A stretch of 64,000 bases of DNA from Rhabdochromatium marinum. Lineage in GTDB: Bacteria > Pseudomonadota > Gammaproteobacteria > Chromatiales > Chromatiaceae. The stretch spans positions 1 through 64,000 of the forward strand of contig NZ_NRRS01000008.1 of assembly GCF_016583795.1 (NCBI RefSeq), in the 5' to 3' direction. The notes below the pieces were generated by a model that saw nothing but the letters and a program-made list of their open reading frames with translations, did not search any database and was not told the origin of the DNA. Position numbers and translations under genes: made by a program. Shown piece after piece: positions 17,278 through 25,271 of the stretch; the first letter of the stretch is position 1; every line of letters begins with the position of its first letter.

Positions 17278-19167
17278 TCAGGGCACGATACTCCCGTCGC
17301 TCCCAATGGTTCCCGTGATACTCCCGAATACCGGACTAGCGCCAGCAACAGGAATGGAAGCACCGAAGGCGGTGGCGGTTTCTGCATAACCGCGCATCAC
17401 TCCGGTATCGCCACCGAAAGTGAAGGAGAAGTTACTGACCGCCCCCAGCAGAGTCACCAGATAGCCGTTGATGGTGAAGCGCAGCCCGTCAGACACGAAA
17501 GCAACGGCGTCGATGGCCAGGCCAGAAGGCAGAATCACAGTGGTGGCCTGGTTGTCGATTAACTTGATCGAGCCGGCTAAGTTGGGGCTGAGGGTGTAGG
17601 TGTCCTGGCCACCGAAGTCAAGATAGCGCGTAGTGGTGTTGGCGATGCCGGTCAGTTCGAGTTGATCGTCATCAAGACTCAGATAGGTGGTCGTGACAGC
17701 CGGATCAGCCTCTGTGAAGTTGGCGGTGACAGAAAGCGTGCTATCGACTGTAAGAAAGCAGTCGGCAATACCGGTGCAAGCACCGCCCCAGCCGTTGAAT
17801 TGCCAGCCAGAATCGGGAATAGCGGTCAGGATGACTGAGGTGGCTTCGATGTAACGGGCCAAGCAGTCACCGGGGCAGGTGATTTGGTTGTCGGTACTGG
17901 TCACGGTACCGCTGCCGTTAACGGATAACGACAAAAGACTATAAACCTGTCTATCACGCACTAACCGAACATAGGGGTTTCCGAACTTAGGATAGTCGCC
18001 GTCGCCCCCGCTACCGAAGAACAGGTACCATGCGTAGTCTGAATTGTAGGCATCTGGCGAAGCTGACCAAAACCATGCTGAAGGTGTATTTGGAAACGAA
18101 TTACCATTTATTGCCGGATTGTGACAGCGCATTTCAACCAGCGATGATAATTCCTTGAGATTTGGCAGGCGCCAGTCCGTATAGCCAGCAAAGTTCGACA
18201 ACGGCGCCAATTCCAAGGCCTGCTGCCATGTATAGGTTGCGGCTGTGCCAGAAGAACAATCCGTGCCACTTAATCCTTCAGCGCAGCGTTTCCACATTAA
18301 GCCGGTGATGCCATCGGTGACCGTGCCATTGTCATTGATAACATAGCGCCCATCGGGGGCCGTAGCCGGGATGGCGTCATTGCAAACTTGGTTTCCAACG
18401 GCTTGATAGCTGCCAAGCGGAGTTGTTTGTCCGCCGCGCACCAGCCGCACGTGGTTGCCATGGTCCTTGGTGTCGTAGCCGTCGTAACCAAGGTCGAAAG
18501 CCAGGAACCACGCGTAGTCTGAATCGTAGGCATCTGGTGAGGCTGACCAAAACAAAGGGACAGAAGAAAACGAAGTGTTTGGAAAGTAACTATCATCAAT
18601 ACTCGGACTGTATCGATCATAGCTCAAGATGGAACGCAGTTCCTCGCGTTTCGGCAGGCGCCAATCGCTAGCACCACAAAGCCCTTGGGCATTGACGGCA
18701 TTGACGAAGCCCTGGGTGTCGCAGTCGCTGCCCTCGCAGACCCCGCTGTTCTGAGTGCCGGTGTTACCGCCATTGCTGGTAGGATCAGGGTTGTACCAAC
18801 TGTAGTTCCAGTCACGGTCTCTGAGTCCACCATCATCCGTTTTAACCTCCCAGATCAGACCAGTGACATTATCACGCACACAGTTCCATGCGGTCGCCGT
18901 GGCAGGTAGATCGGCCCCATTCGCGTCGAGCTTGGTGAAACTGAAGCCGGCATGGCCGTCAATGGGATCATCGTTGGTTGCATCGCGCCCATACTCAGCG
19001 TCTTGGCCGGAATAGCCGGCAACAGGGCAATCGACATTGTTACTCCCGGCATCCCCACAGCGGACAATGCCGGTGTCGTTGAGAGACGCTGCAAAAGCAG
19101 TTGAGGCAACTAACCAAGCGGCAGGCAGCACAAGGGCGGCTGTTGTCAAACGAAGGTGAAATGGCAT
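17278..19167 (-). CDS. Exported protein with two DUF1566/Lcl-C domains and an InlB-B-like repeat
   Basis: 629 residues with a clear signal peptide (AALVLPAAWLVASTAFA). Two DUF1566 (Lcl C-terminal) domains follow, at ~90-250 and ~265-395, each with DWRLP, FWSASPDAY, DYAW and YVRLVR/HVRLVR-type landmarks. A divergent InlB B-repeat comes next (GWQFNGWGGACTG, residues ~410-470), then a beta-rich C-terminal region. DUF1566 has a C-type-lectin-like fold and occurs in surface adhesins such as Legionella Lcl. The equivalent segments of the two domains differ in a pattern resembling retroelement-diversified variable regions. It is likely surface-exposed or secreted; the ligand is unknown. It is divergent from the acyltransferase gene, with 185 bp between. 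Confidence 0.8.
   Translation of the reverse strand: MPFHLRLTTAALVLPAAWLVASTAFAASLNDTGIVRCGDAGSNNVDCPVAGYSGQDAEYGRDATNDDPIDGHAGFSFTKLDANGADLPATATAWNCVRDNVTGLIWEVKTDDGGLRDRDWNYSWYNPDPTSNGGNTGTQNSGVCEGSDCDTQGFVNAVNAQGLCGASDWRLPKREELRSILSYDRYSPSIDDSYFPNTSFSSVPLFWSASPDAYDSDYAWFLAFDLGYDGYDTKDHGNHVRLVRGGQTTPLGSYQAVGNQVCNDAIPATAPDGRYVINDNGTVTDGITGLMWKRCAEGLSGTDCSSGTAATYTWQQALELAPLSNFAGYTDWRLPNLKELSSLVEMRCHNPAINGNSFPNTPSAWFWSASPDAYNSDYAWYLFFGSGGDGDYPKFGNPYVRLVRDRQVYSLLSLSVNGSGTVTSTDNQITCPGDCLARYIEATSVILTAIPDSGWQFNGWGGACTGIADCFLTVDSTLSVTANFTEADPAVTTTYLSLDDDQLELTGIANTTTRYLDFGGQDTYTLSPNLAGSIKLIDNQATTVILPSGLAIDAVAFVSDGLRFTINGYLVTLLGAVSNFSFTFGGDTGVMRGYAETATAFGASIPVAGASPVFGSITGTIGSDGSIVP
17948..18074 (-). 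repeat. DUF1566 domain 2 variable-region-like segment
   Basis: Begins with a 45-nt stretch that matches domain 1 at 41 positions (TTTTGGTCAGC... through the DYAW codons), followed by a 21-codon segment where 13 codons encode different residues, then the conserved VRLVR end. Differing codons almost all end in C or T. This layout resembles a DGR variable region. Confidence 0.45.
18424..18555 (-). repeat. DUF1566 domain 1 variable-region-like segment
   Basis: Partner of the domain 2 segment. It encodes FWSASPDAYDSDYAW, a variable 21-residue stretch rich in D, G and Y, then HVRLVRGGQ. The residues that differ from domain 2 are those usually encoded by AAY in DUF1566 template repeats. No template repeat or reverse transcriptase was seen in this window. 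Confidence 0.45.
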
Positions 19168-19352
19168 GGGTTATCTCTAGGGCGACGAACAAGGGATGGC
19201 TCCTCTTTGGTAAACAATCCTCCGGGACTGGACAACTAAGCGTAACCCAGATGGCGGCTGCTTATGCTGCCCTAATCGTCGTCAGCCTCGGTCGCTCACA
19301 TTGGTACAGTATCCCCCCCATGACAGATTACGAATAGAAGGATGGATTTTAG

Positions 19353-20444
19353 ATGATGTATGGGCAAAGAAACTTTGGTCTTGATCTGTTTCGATTTTGC
19401 GCTATTTTTTTAGTTCTTTTATCACATACCAGGCATCTGTTTTCCTGGATTCAAACCGATAGCTGGAATTGGTGGTACCTATCTGTAGGAGGATATCTGG
19501 GCGTTGAATTGTTTTTTGTTCTGAGTGGATTTCTTATAGGACGAATTTTAATTAGCAAAGTTCTTTTTAGAAAAACCAATCTCTGGCGTGCTTTAGGTAC
19601 GTTTTGGGTGAGACGGTGGCTAAGAACACTGCCACTTTATTACCTTGTGTTATTCTTGACTTATATTGCTGCAAGTTACTTAAGCGGAGCAGAAAACGCA
19701 TCTTGGTTGCATGTTGTTTTTTTACAAAACTTTAGCGACAGTGCATTAGGTTTTCTTCCGGTATCTTGGAGTCTGAGTGTCGAAGAGTGGTTTTACCTGA
19801 CTGTTCCATTGCTGCTACTCATGGTTGTGCACAACCGAAGCCAACAAGCGATCTTTTACGGTATCGTGGGGGGAATCGTCATAATATTCACAGTTCGCCT
19901 GCTTGCAGTATTTTTCCACGCAGACTTGTCGTGGGGGGAGGTTCGAAAAAGCATATTCCTGCGGTTTGACTCACTTTTAGTCGGAGTATTATGGGCCTTT
20001 CTCAGTATTCACTGTAAAGCAATTTACCAAACCCTCTCTGGCTTTCCCGCCATGCTTTTAGGTAGTTTTCTTCTTGGGGGATTGATAAGCTATTATTTTT
20101 TGTTGCAAGATGCCGGATTAAACCAGGGCTTTTTTGCAAAAACAGGATTTTTTGTGGTTACCTCTCTCGTTTTGCTCCCTTTGCTGGGATTTGCCCAGCT
20201 ACATATCCACGGCCAGTCCCGCGTTATTACCCTGGGCAGCCAATTTTCTTACGGAATCTATTTAATTCATTTCCAATTTTTGCCTTACTTTGTCAGCCTT
20301 TCTCACGGCTCAAAAAACATCTTGTTATCGATTGTTTATTTATGCATTTATTTAGCTGTAGTTGTTTGGTTAGCATTTTTATTGTATAGGTACTTTGAAT
20401 TTCCAATTATGCAGTGGAGGGAAAACATCAGTCCCGATAACTAA
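19353..20444 (+). CDS. Acyltransferase 3 (OafA/YrhL family) membrane protein
   Basis: 363 residues with about ten hydrophobic segments. Family landmarks are the start LDLFRFCAIFLVLLSHTRHL with the conserved Arg and His, GVELFFVLSGFLIGR, RRWLRTLPLYYLVLF and SWSLSVEEWFY. Such enzymes move acetyl or other acyl groups from the cytoplasm onto extracytoplasmic sugars, such as O-antigen or exopolysaccharide. The gene is clearly richer in A+T than the flanking chromosome, suggesting horizontal transfer. Start codons at 19353 and 19356 are both possible. It lies beside secreted proteins and near a glycosyltransferase, so surface glycan modification is plausible. Confidence 0.9.
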   Translation: MMYGQRNFGLDLFRFCAIFLVLLSHTRHLFSWIQTDSWNWWYLSVGGYLGVELFFVLSGFLIGRILISKVLFRKTNLWRALGTFWVRRWLRTLPLYYLVLFLTYIAASYLSGAENASWLHVVFLQNFSDSALGFLPVSWSLSVEEWFYLTVPLLLLMVVHNRSQQAIFYGIVGGIVIIFTVRLLAVFFHADLSWGEVRKSIFLRFDSLLVGVLWAFLSIHCKAIYQTLSGFPAMLLGSFLLGGLISYYFLLQDAGLNQGFFAKTGFFVVTSLVLLPLLGFAQLHIHGQSRVITLGSQFSYGIYLIHFQFLPYFVSLSHGSKNILLSIVYLCIYLAVVVWLAFLLYRYFEFPIMQWRENISPDN

Positions 20445-20490
20445 ACTCAGAAAAAGTTTGAATCAGAGAAAATAAAAAACTGCCCTAAAT

Positions 20491-21468
20491 TCAGGGGTTA
20501 TCCATATTTGGTATCTTAATATAGTCTTCCTTGTTTGCAACCTCTACCGTTGCATCGACATAAGCGTCAATGGCTTCGGTATTCCCCTTGACATGTGATG
20601 CATCAGTTAAGTCTTCATACCACTGTTTCACTCGCTCACGAAGATAGTCTTGCTTGAGCTTGACTATAATCTCATCTTTGACATCATCAAAGGATAAATC
20701 TTGCTGTTCTTGACGCGACTCCAGTCGAATAATATGAATACCGAAGGGAGTTTCAATAATGTCGCTGATATCACCTGGTTTTTCTAAAGCAAATGCAGCT
20801 TGTTCAAATTTAGGTGTCATTTTTCCCCTAGGAAACACCCCTAAGCTACCACCAGCTTTACTGCTTCCCTGATCCTCTGAATATTCGCGGGCAAGCTCAG
20901 CAAAATCCTCGCCTTTCAGCGCACGCTCTCTGATAGCTTTCATCTCTGGAATGCGCTGTTGGCGCTCTTCCTCAGTCTTCGCTTTCAAAAGTATGTGAGA
21001 AGCGCTTACTCTTTCAGGCCGCCTATATTTGTCACGATTTATTCGAAAATGCTCCTTCGCCTGTTCAGCGAAGTCCGGAAAATTCTCTGCAACATCCTGC
21101 CCTTTTTTGTCCAGCATAATGGAGACTAACTCTTCCTTACGGGCGCGGACAAGACGAGCGTGAAAAGCATCTATATCATCAACATTTTGCTTCTCAGCCT
21201 CGACGACGACTAACTCCCTTCTCCAAAGATCATCAATTAAACTTCTAAGCTTGCCTGGGCTTCTGCGTATCTGCTGCTGCATGTAAACAGGAAAGGTCGA
21301 CAGTTCTGCCTCAACGTCTTCAGACATAAGATTAAAGCCGTCGCCGGAAATAAGACTATCCTCTGCGTATACTTGCGTTGCCACAATCAAACAGCAAAGC
21401 GACACGCGCGCAAACAGCTTAGGGCAGCTTATCAATATATTACCTTTCATAGTTAACTTGAGTGTCAT
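20491..21468 (-). CDS. Periplasmic parvulin-type peptidyl-prolyl isomerase
   Basis: 325 residues from ATG 21468 (or 319 from ATG 21450). Signal peptide: basic start, then LFARVSLCCLIVATQVYA. A SurA/PrsA-like helical N-domain follows (RSPGKLRSLIDDLWRRELVVVEAEKQ). The parvulin domain has SASHILLKAKTEEE, FAELAREYSED, GGSLGVFPRGKM and ETPFGIHIIRLE, all typical. The C-terminal helix (YLRERVKQWYEDL) is also common. It probably assists folding of exported proteins, perhaps the neighbouring surface proteins. It converges on the acyltransferase. The longer in-frame extension upstream is rejected because the signal peptide begins here. Confidence 0.88.
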   Translation of the reverse strand: MTLKLTMKGNILISCPKLFARVSLCCLIVATQVYAEDSLISGDGFNLMSEDVEAELSTFPVYMQQQIRRSPGKLRSLIDDLWRRELVVVEAEKQNVDDIDAFHARLVRARKEELVSIMLDKKGQDVAENFPDFAEQAKEHFRINRDKYRRPERVSASHILLKAKTEEERQQRIPEMKAIRERALKGEDFAELAREYSEDQGSSKAGGSLGVFPRGKMTPKFEQAAFALEKPGDISDIIETPFGIHIIRLESRQEQQDLSFDDVKDEIIVKLKQDYLRERVKQWYEDLTDASHVKGNTEAIDAYVDATVEVANKEDYIKIPNMDNP

Positions 21469-21469
21469 C

Positions 21470-21665
21470 TTGATATACGCTTCACCAAACCTACCCGCAA
21501 AGGCAGGGAGGGCGAAGCGCTTCCCGCAGACGTGCTTACTATAAAAAAGTTGCGCGGGAGTGCTGTTCCAAAGCAGCAAAGACGATCTGCCCATGCAGCG
21601 CATCTTCGTCGCTGGGGTCGCGGCGCAGCCTTGTAGGCCGCAAATTTGACCCCATCCTGGGATAC
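21470..21665. other. GC-rich non-coding island with no recognised gene
   Basis: Between the parvulin gene and the repeat protein lies a stretch clearly richer in GC than both neighbours. Its short frames are unconvincing. It contains GCGGCGCAGCC-like runs and a partly symmetric CCCATCCTGGGAT. It may be a remnant of a mobile element; I recognise no family. Confidence 0.3.
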
Positions 21666-21703
21666 CATAATTTCTTTGGAAAGTTAGGGGATAACGTATT
21701 GGC

Positions 21704-22744
21704 TCACCATGCCGTTATACGGACTCGACATATATCATCTCCCTCACAGTTTTTCGTCACACTCACTTCTGCACCGCCCACGACTTCTGTTTCCGTATAA
21801 GGTATTGCCTCTATATTAGCGAAATAAGTGCCATTTTCATCTGGCAGGTAGCAATAGCCAAACTGGGGAGCAAAGCTAGTTCTAATTACTGCATCTGAAA
21901 TTTGTTCGTAAACACATTCAGAATCCAAGTTCTCAAAAACACCAGGATCCTCAGACACCGAGTAACGATAGTATCTATGAAATGCGCCTGTATATCGTGT
22001 GCTAAATTTGATAGTTGTCCGCGGAACAGTTTGAGGAGGAAGGTCACTAACAGACTGCACACCTTCATTTATTTCTGATTGAGTTAAGGTATCCGGAATA
22101 ATTGGAACTGACCAAGGCAAACGCTGGACATACGTAACACCTACATCTAAAGAGCCTGTAATTAGGCAAGTTGACTCCTGATAGCGCGGTGTTGTTCGAT
22201 CATAATCAAAAAGACCAGCACAACCTGGGTATTCTATAGTTCCTGTTCCACCATCATAGATTATCATCTCTGCTTCTGCTATTGACGGAACGTAGACTGT
22301 ACCAGCACCAGCTCTGCGAGCTTCGACCTCTGTAACATAAGATTCATCTGGCCGCTGCCCATAACGATCTGTTACGCTATCTCCTGGATTATCTCCTGGA
22401 TTATCTCCTGGATTATCTCCTGGATTATCTCCTGGATTATCTCCTGGATTATCTCCTGGATTATCTCCTGGATTATCTCCTGGATTATCTCCTGGATTAT
22501 CTCCTGGACTGCTAGACACTTTAACAAAATCAGACGAAAGCGTATTAGAACACGATAAAATGACGCCACCTGTGAGTGACAATGATCCATCGCTGGTCAT
22601 CAGGCAACGCCCTTTACCACCACCTGAAAAGTTTACAGTCACTTCTGAAGCAGCAAATGCACAAACGGGCAACAACAACCCGATTATCAGAGCTTGATTG
22701 CGTGACAGCACTTTAGAACGGCCTTCAATATCCCGCGCTTTCAT
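21704..22744 (-). CDS. Secreted protein with (NPGD)n repeat, unknown function
   Basis: 346 residues. Signal peptide: basic start, NQALIIGLLLPVCAFA, cleavage near Ala. A short Gly-rich region (FSGGGKGRCLM) precedes about ten NPGD units, then a ~230-residue domain with eight or so cysteines scattered through it (CAGLFDYD, STCLITG, SECVYEQ, FGYCYLP, CEGDDICRV). No membrane anchor is seen at the C terminus. The repeat is a flexible linker. The gene sits behind a strong terminator of the upstream surface-protein gene and so needs its own promoter. Function unknown; likely extracellular or periplasmic. Confidence 0.7.
   Translation of the reverse strand: MKARDIEGRSKVLSRNQALIIGLLLPVCAFAASEVTVNFSGGGKGRCLMTSDGSLSLTGGVILSCSNTLSSDFVKVSSSPGDNPGDNPGDNPGDNPGDNPGDNPGDNPGDNPGDNPGDNPGDSVTDRYGQRPDESYVTEVEARRAGAGTVYVPSIAEAEMIIYDGGTGTIEYPGCAGLFDYDRTTPRYQESTCLITGSLDVGVTYVQRLPWSVPIIPDTLTQSEINEGVQSVSDLPPQTVPRTTIKFSTRYTGAFHRYYRYSVSEDPGVFENLDSECVYEQISDAVIRTSFAPQFGYCYLPDENGTYFANIEAIPYTETEVVGGAEVSVTKNCEGDDICRVRITAW
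22378..22509. repeat. 12-bp tandem repeat (about 11 copies) encoding NPGD
   Basis: Perfect repeats of GGATTATCTCCT on the plus strand, in frame with the minus-strand gene (Asn-Pro-Gly-Asp). Because the unit is a multiple of three, gain or loss of copies changes linker length without a frameshift. Confidence 0.95.
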
Positions 22745-22760
22745 TTTTCAACCTTCGAGT

Positions 22761-22790
22761 AAAAAAGGGGGGCTTCCCCCCCCCTTTTTA
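22761..22790 (-). terminator. Rho-independent terminator after the surface-protein gene
   Basis: Minus-strand reading: A-run, GGGGGG, GGGAAG loop, CCCCCC, T-run. The stem is almost pure G-C flanked by A and T tracts, so it could also work in the other direction. It ends transcription from the gene upstream, 60 bp after that stop, and lies just before the next minus-strand start. Confidence 0.85.
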
Positions 22791-22849
22791 TATTGACAAC
22801 GTCTATGTAGAACTACAGAGCCGCCTAACTCAACCCTCCGGATTATACG

Positions 22850-24328
22850 TCAGGGATTTGCCATAACTGAACGACTGTAGGCATGCTCCTGGGCAACCCC
22901 ATAATTTGCTGCCGCAACACCACTTTGGTAAGTTTTGATGCCAAAGCCTGTTACAGGAAGCCCATAATAGGTAAAGTTTGTGCCGGATATACCAATGTTA
23001 GTTGCGGGAGCTCCGGTAAAGGTCAAACGCATCCAGCCACTATCAAAGCCAGCATTGCGCGGCACTGCATAAGCATTACCAGCAGCGACGATATCTGCTC
23101 CAGCAAGAGCGCTACTTTGACCAAAAACTAACAGGTTAGTTTCTTGGCAGATGCTAGCTCCAGGCTGTCCTTCCGGTCGTGGTGAGAAGTCTGTCCCAGT
23201 AGTCGGTGTGACGGCGCGCTCTTCGCGGTCAAAATAGTTATATGTAACACTTTCACAGGACAGCCCGTCTGGCTGAAACACGTTTTCGAAAGGTGGAACT
23301 GGCGCAGCTGGCTGCTCAAGAGTGTCTACATAGAAGTTCTTGGTCGGAAAAGTTATAACCCAGTCGTTTAGAACGTTATTCCCTCCGCCAACTGCATACT
23401 CATTAAGAACTGACGTAGCCATAAACAAAGAACTTATGGCATCAGCCTGCTCAGCATTCGTGGTGAAGTCATCTTGAACCAGGGTCGACACTCCCCCTAT
23501 CTCTGCTATTCGCTGAGTAATCTGCGGGTCAACACTTCTCAAGTTTGGTTCAGGATCTGACGGTAAAGCCAAGATATCATCTTCATTGGCAAAATTGGCC
23601 AGCGTATCGACAGGAATAGTTGCACCGATGCCTGCCCCCATGTTCAAGAGGTAAGCCGACCCCTTCATAACATTTATCGGCTCGCCAAACTCGGCTATGG
23701 CATCTGAATAGGTACTTGGGGGAAGAGCTGCTCTTAACGCATCACAGTTTGGAACGCCTGTGGCTGGATTATGGACAGCAAGACTTGCGATTGGGTTTGT
23801 AGCTAAAGACGCCCCCATTTCGATTATTTCTATGTGCCCGTCATAAGTACGCTCGATCCCTGTCGAGCCTCCATCAGCTGGCCAAATCGATTCCGCTGAA
23901 CCATCATAGGCACTACTCGTAAATGTCACACCAGTTAACCCTGCAACAGTGGCTTGACCCGCAGGTAACGCCGGGTCGGTACAGGTATTATCCGGAGTTT
24001 GAATCACCGGAACGCCTTGCGCGTTCATAGTAATGACAGCAGCCCACACATCGTTTGGCGACAAGAAAATATTGAAATCTCGAGCATCGCGAGTGTTATC
24101 GCGCTCGCGCATTCTGATCTTGACCGCAATCACATAGTCTGGACTGGTGTTTACAATACTAACGTAAGTATCGTAACCGTTACGAGCCGTGTAGTAGGGA
24201 ATCATCACCACTTCACCAAGGCCATCATCCGAATGATTGACGGCGAGTGCTGGCTGAGCGGCCAATCCGGCTGCAAGGGCGGCTGCCACTGCACCGGATA
24301 CTTTCGCTTTTTTGAGAATGCTAGTCAT
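22850..24328 (-). CDS. Exported surface-type protein of unknown function
   Basis: 492 residues. The start is taken as the second ATG (MTSILKKAKV): the GAGGA site lies 1 bp before the first ATG but about 7 bp before the second. Signal peptide: KKAKVSGAVAAALAAGLAAQPALA. The mature part begins VNHSDDGLGEVVMIPYYTARNGYDTYVS and continues SPNDVWAAVI, a pattern I have seen in exported proteins of many aquatic gammaproteobacteria, sometimes in high abundance. No enzyme motif, membrane anchor or metal site is evident. The upstream 180 bp probably holds its promoter; a strong terminator follows. It may be a surface-layer or envelope protein, but this is inference. Confidence 0.75.
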   Translation of the reverse strand: MTSILKKAKVSGAVAAALAAGLAAQPALAVNHSDDGLGEVVMIPYYTARNGYDTYVSIVNTSPDYVIAVKIRMRERDNTRDARDFNIFLSPNDVWAAVITMNAQGVPVIQTPDNTCTDPALPAGQATVAGLTGVTFTSSAYDGSAESIWPADGGSTGIERTYDGHIEIIEMGASLATNPIASLAVHNPATGVPNCDALRAALPPSTYSDAIAEFGEPINVMKGSAYLLNMGAGIGATIPVDTLANFANEDDILALPSDPEPNLRSVDPQITQRIAEIGGVSTLVQDDFTTNAEQADAISSLFMATSVLNEYAVGGGNNVLNDWVITFPTKNFYVDTLEQPAAPVPPFENVFQPDGLSCESVTYNYFDREERAVTPTTGTDFSPRPEGQPGASICQETNLLVFGQSSALAGADIVAAGNAYAVPRNAGFDSGWMRLTFTGAPATNIGISGTNFTYYGLPVTGFGIKTYQSGVAAANYGVAQEHAYSRSVMANP

Positions 24329-24511
24329 CGACATTTCCTCGTCTATTGCGTTGAGTGAGTTTGTTGGGTCACGGGTTTAATCGGGTCTTAAGCTCCGAAC
24401 AGGGCCTTAGGACGCTCGACGGTGGAGTATATCTCATGGGGCACAACGTCATCAAAGGTGCCTAGCTGATCGCTTGAAGATGCTTCTCGGTAGCTTAAGG
24501 TGAATTCTGGT

Positions 24512-25108
24512 CTACTGGCGACTGAACCACCACTGATCGTCCACCTTCAGCCACTTTTCATCCACACGCCGCCTGCCGTTGTAGGTGGTTGCATTTGGCA
24601 GCACGGCAACATAGCTAACCATGAGTATAACCTTTGCAAGATCTTTTGTGTCGTTCAAATCAACGCTTACCAGTTCGACATCTGTCCACTTGGCAGCATC
24701 TCCATACCGTCGTGAAAAGGACTCAAGATCATTTAGCTTGCGAAACGCTGGAGACTCGTACTTATAGGCTTCAGTGAAATCTCTAGCCATGAGCGCACGC
24801 CAACGCGCCTTCACTCTAGCACCAATGACTTCAGCTAAGTCCGAGGCGGAGGCGATTTTGTCTGCGGCAGTTTCTTCGGACTGAGTCTTTCCCGTAGCCC
24901 CCGAACCAGGCAGACGCGCATCCGATGCAGCGGTTGTGATGGGCTTTGCAGCAGCCTCGGCCGCCTGGTTTGTATTCTCAGCCGAGGCTAAAAGCGCCAC
25001 TTCCTTACTTACGCCCCAAGTCTGTGCAGACAGTAGGGTTAGAAGCACGAACAGCGCACCAGCCAAAGGCTGGCGTGCGTTACAGAGCGAGCGGCGGTTC
25101 AATTTCAT
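24512..25108 (-). CDS. Secreted NTF2-like-fold protein, unknown function
   Basis: 198 residues from ATG 25108, where a signal peptide begins (basic MKLNRRSLC, then LAGALFVLLTLLSAQTWG). A low-complexity Ala/Thr/Ser linker (~30-75) leads to a compact C-terminal domain: ARVKARWRALMARDFTEAYKYESPAFR, then FSRRYGDAAKW and RRVDEKWLKVDDQWWFSRQ. This looks like an NTF2/SnoaL-type cone, common in periplasmic accessory proteins. No catalytic residues are apparent. The in-frame ATG 60 bp upstream is less likely because it would place 20 hydrophilic residues before the signal peptide. Confidence 0.65.
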   Translation of the reverse strand: MKLNRRSLCNARQPLAGALFVLLTLLSAQTWGVSKEVALLASAENTNQAAEAAAKPITTAASDARLPGSGATGKTQSEETAADKIASASDLAEVIGARVKARWRALMARDFTEAYKYESPAFRKLNDLESFSRRYGDAAKWTDVELVSVDLNDTKDLAKVILMVSYVAVLPNATTYNGRRRVDEKWLKVDDQWWFSRQ

Positions 25109-25271
25109 GCGGAAGCTTAGGTCTTTCAGGTAACGACTTAAATATGGATGATTTTTCTGAAAGGTCAAGATTTTTCTGCGTAAGCTTGGGCTAGGGAGTG
25201 ATCTTTGTTCGCCTGCGCAAGAGGATGCACCTTTACTTAGAGGGTCTTAACACTGCGAATGAGACCGCATA

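Noticed and set aside
22378-22509. Tandem repeats as a CRISPR array
   Set aside because: No spacers; the 12-bp units are contiguous and lie in a coding frame.
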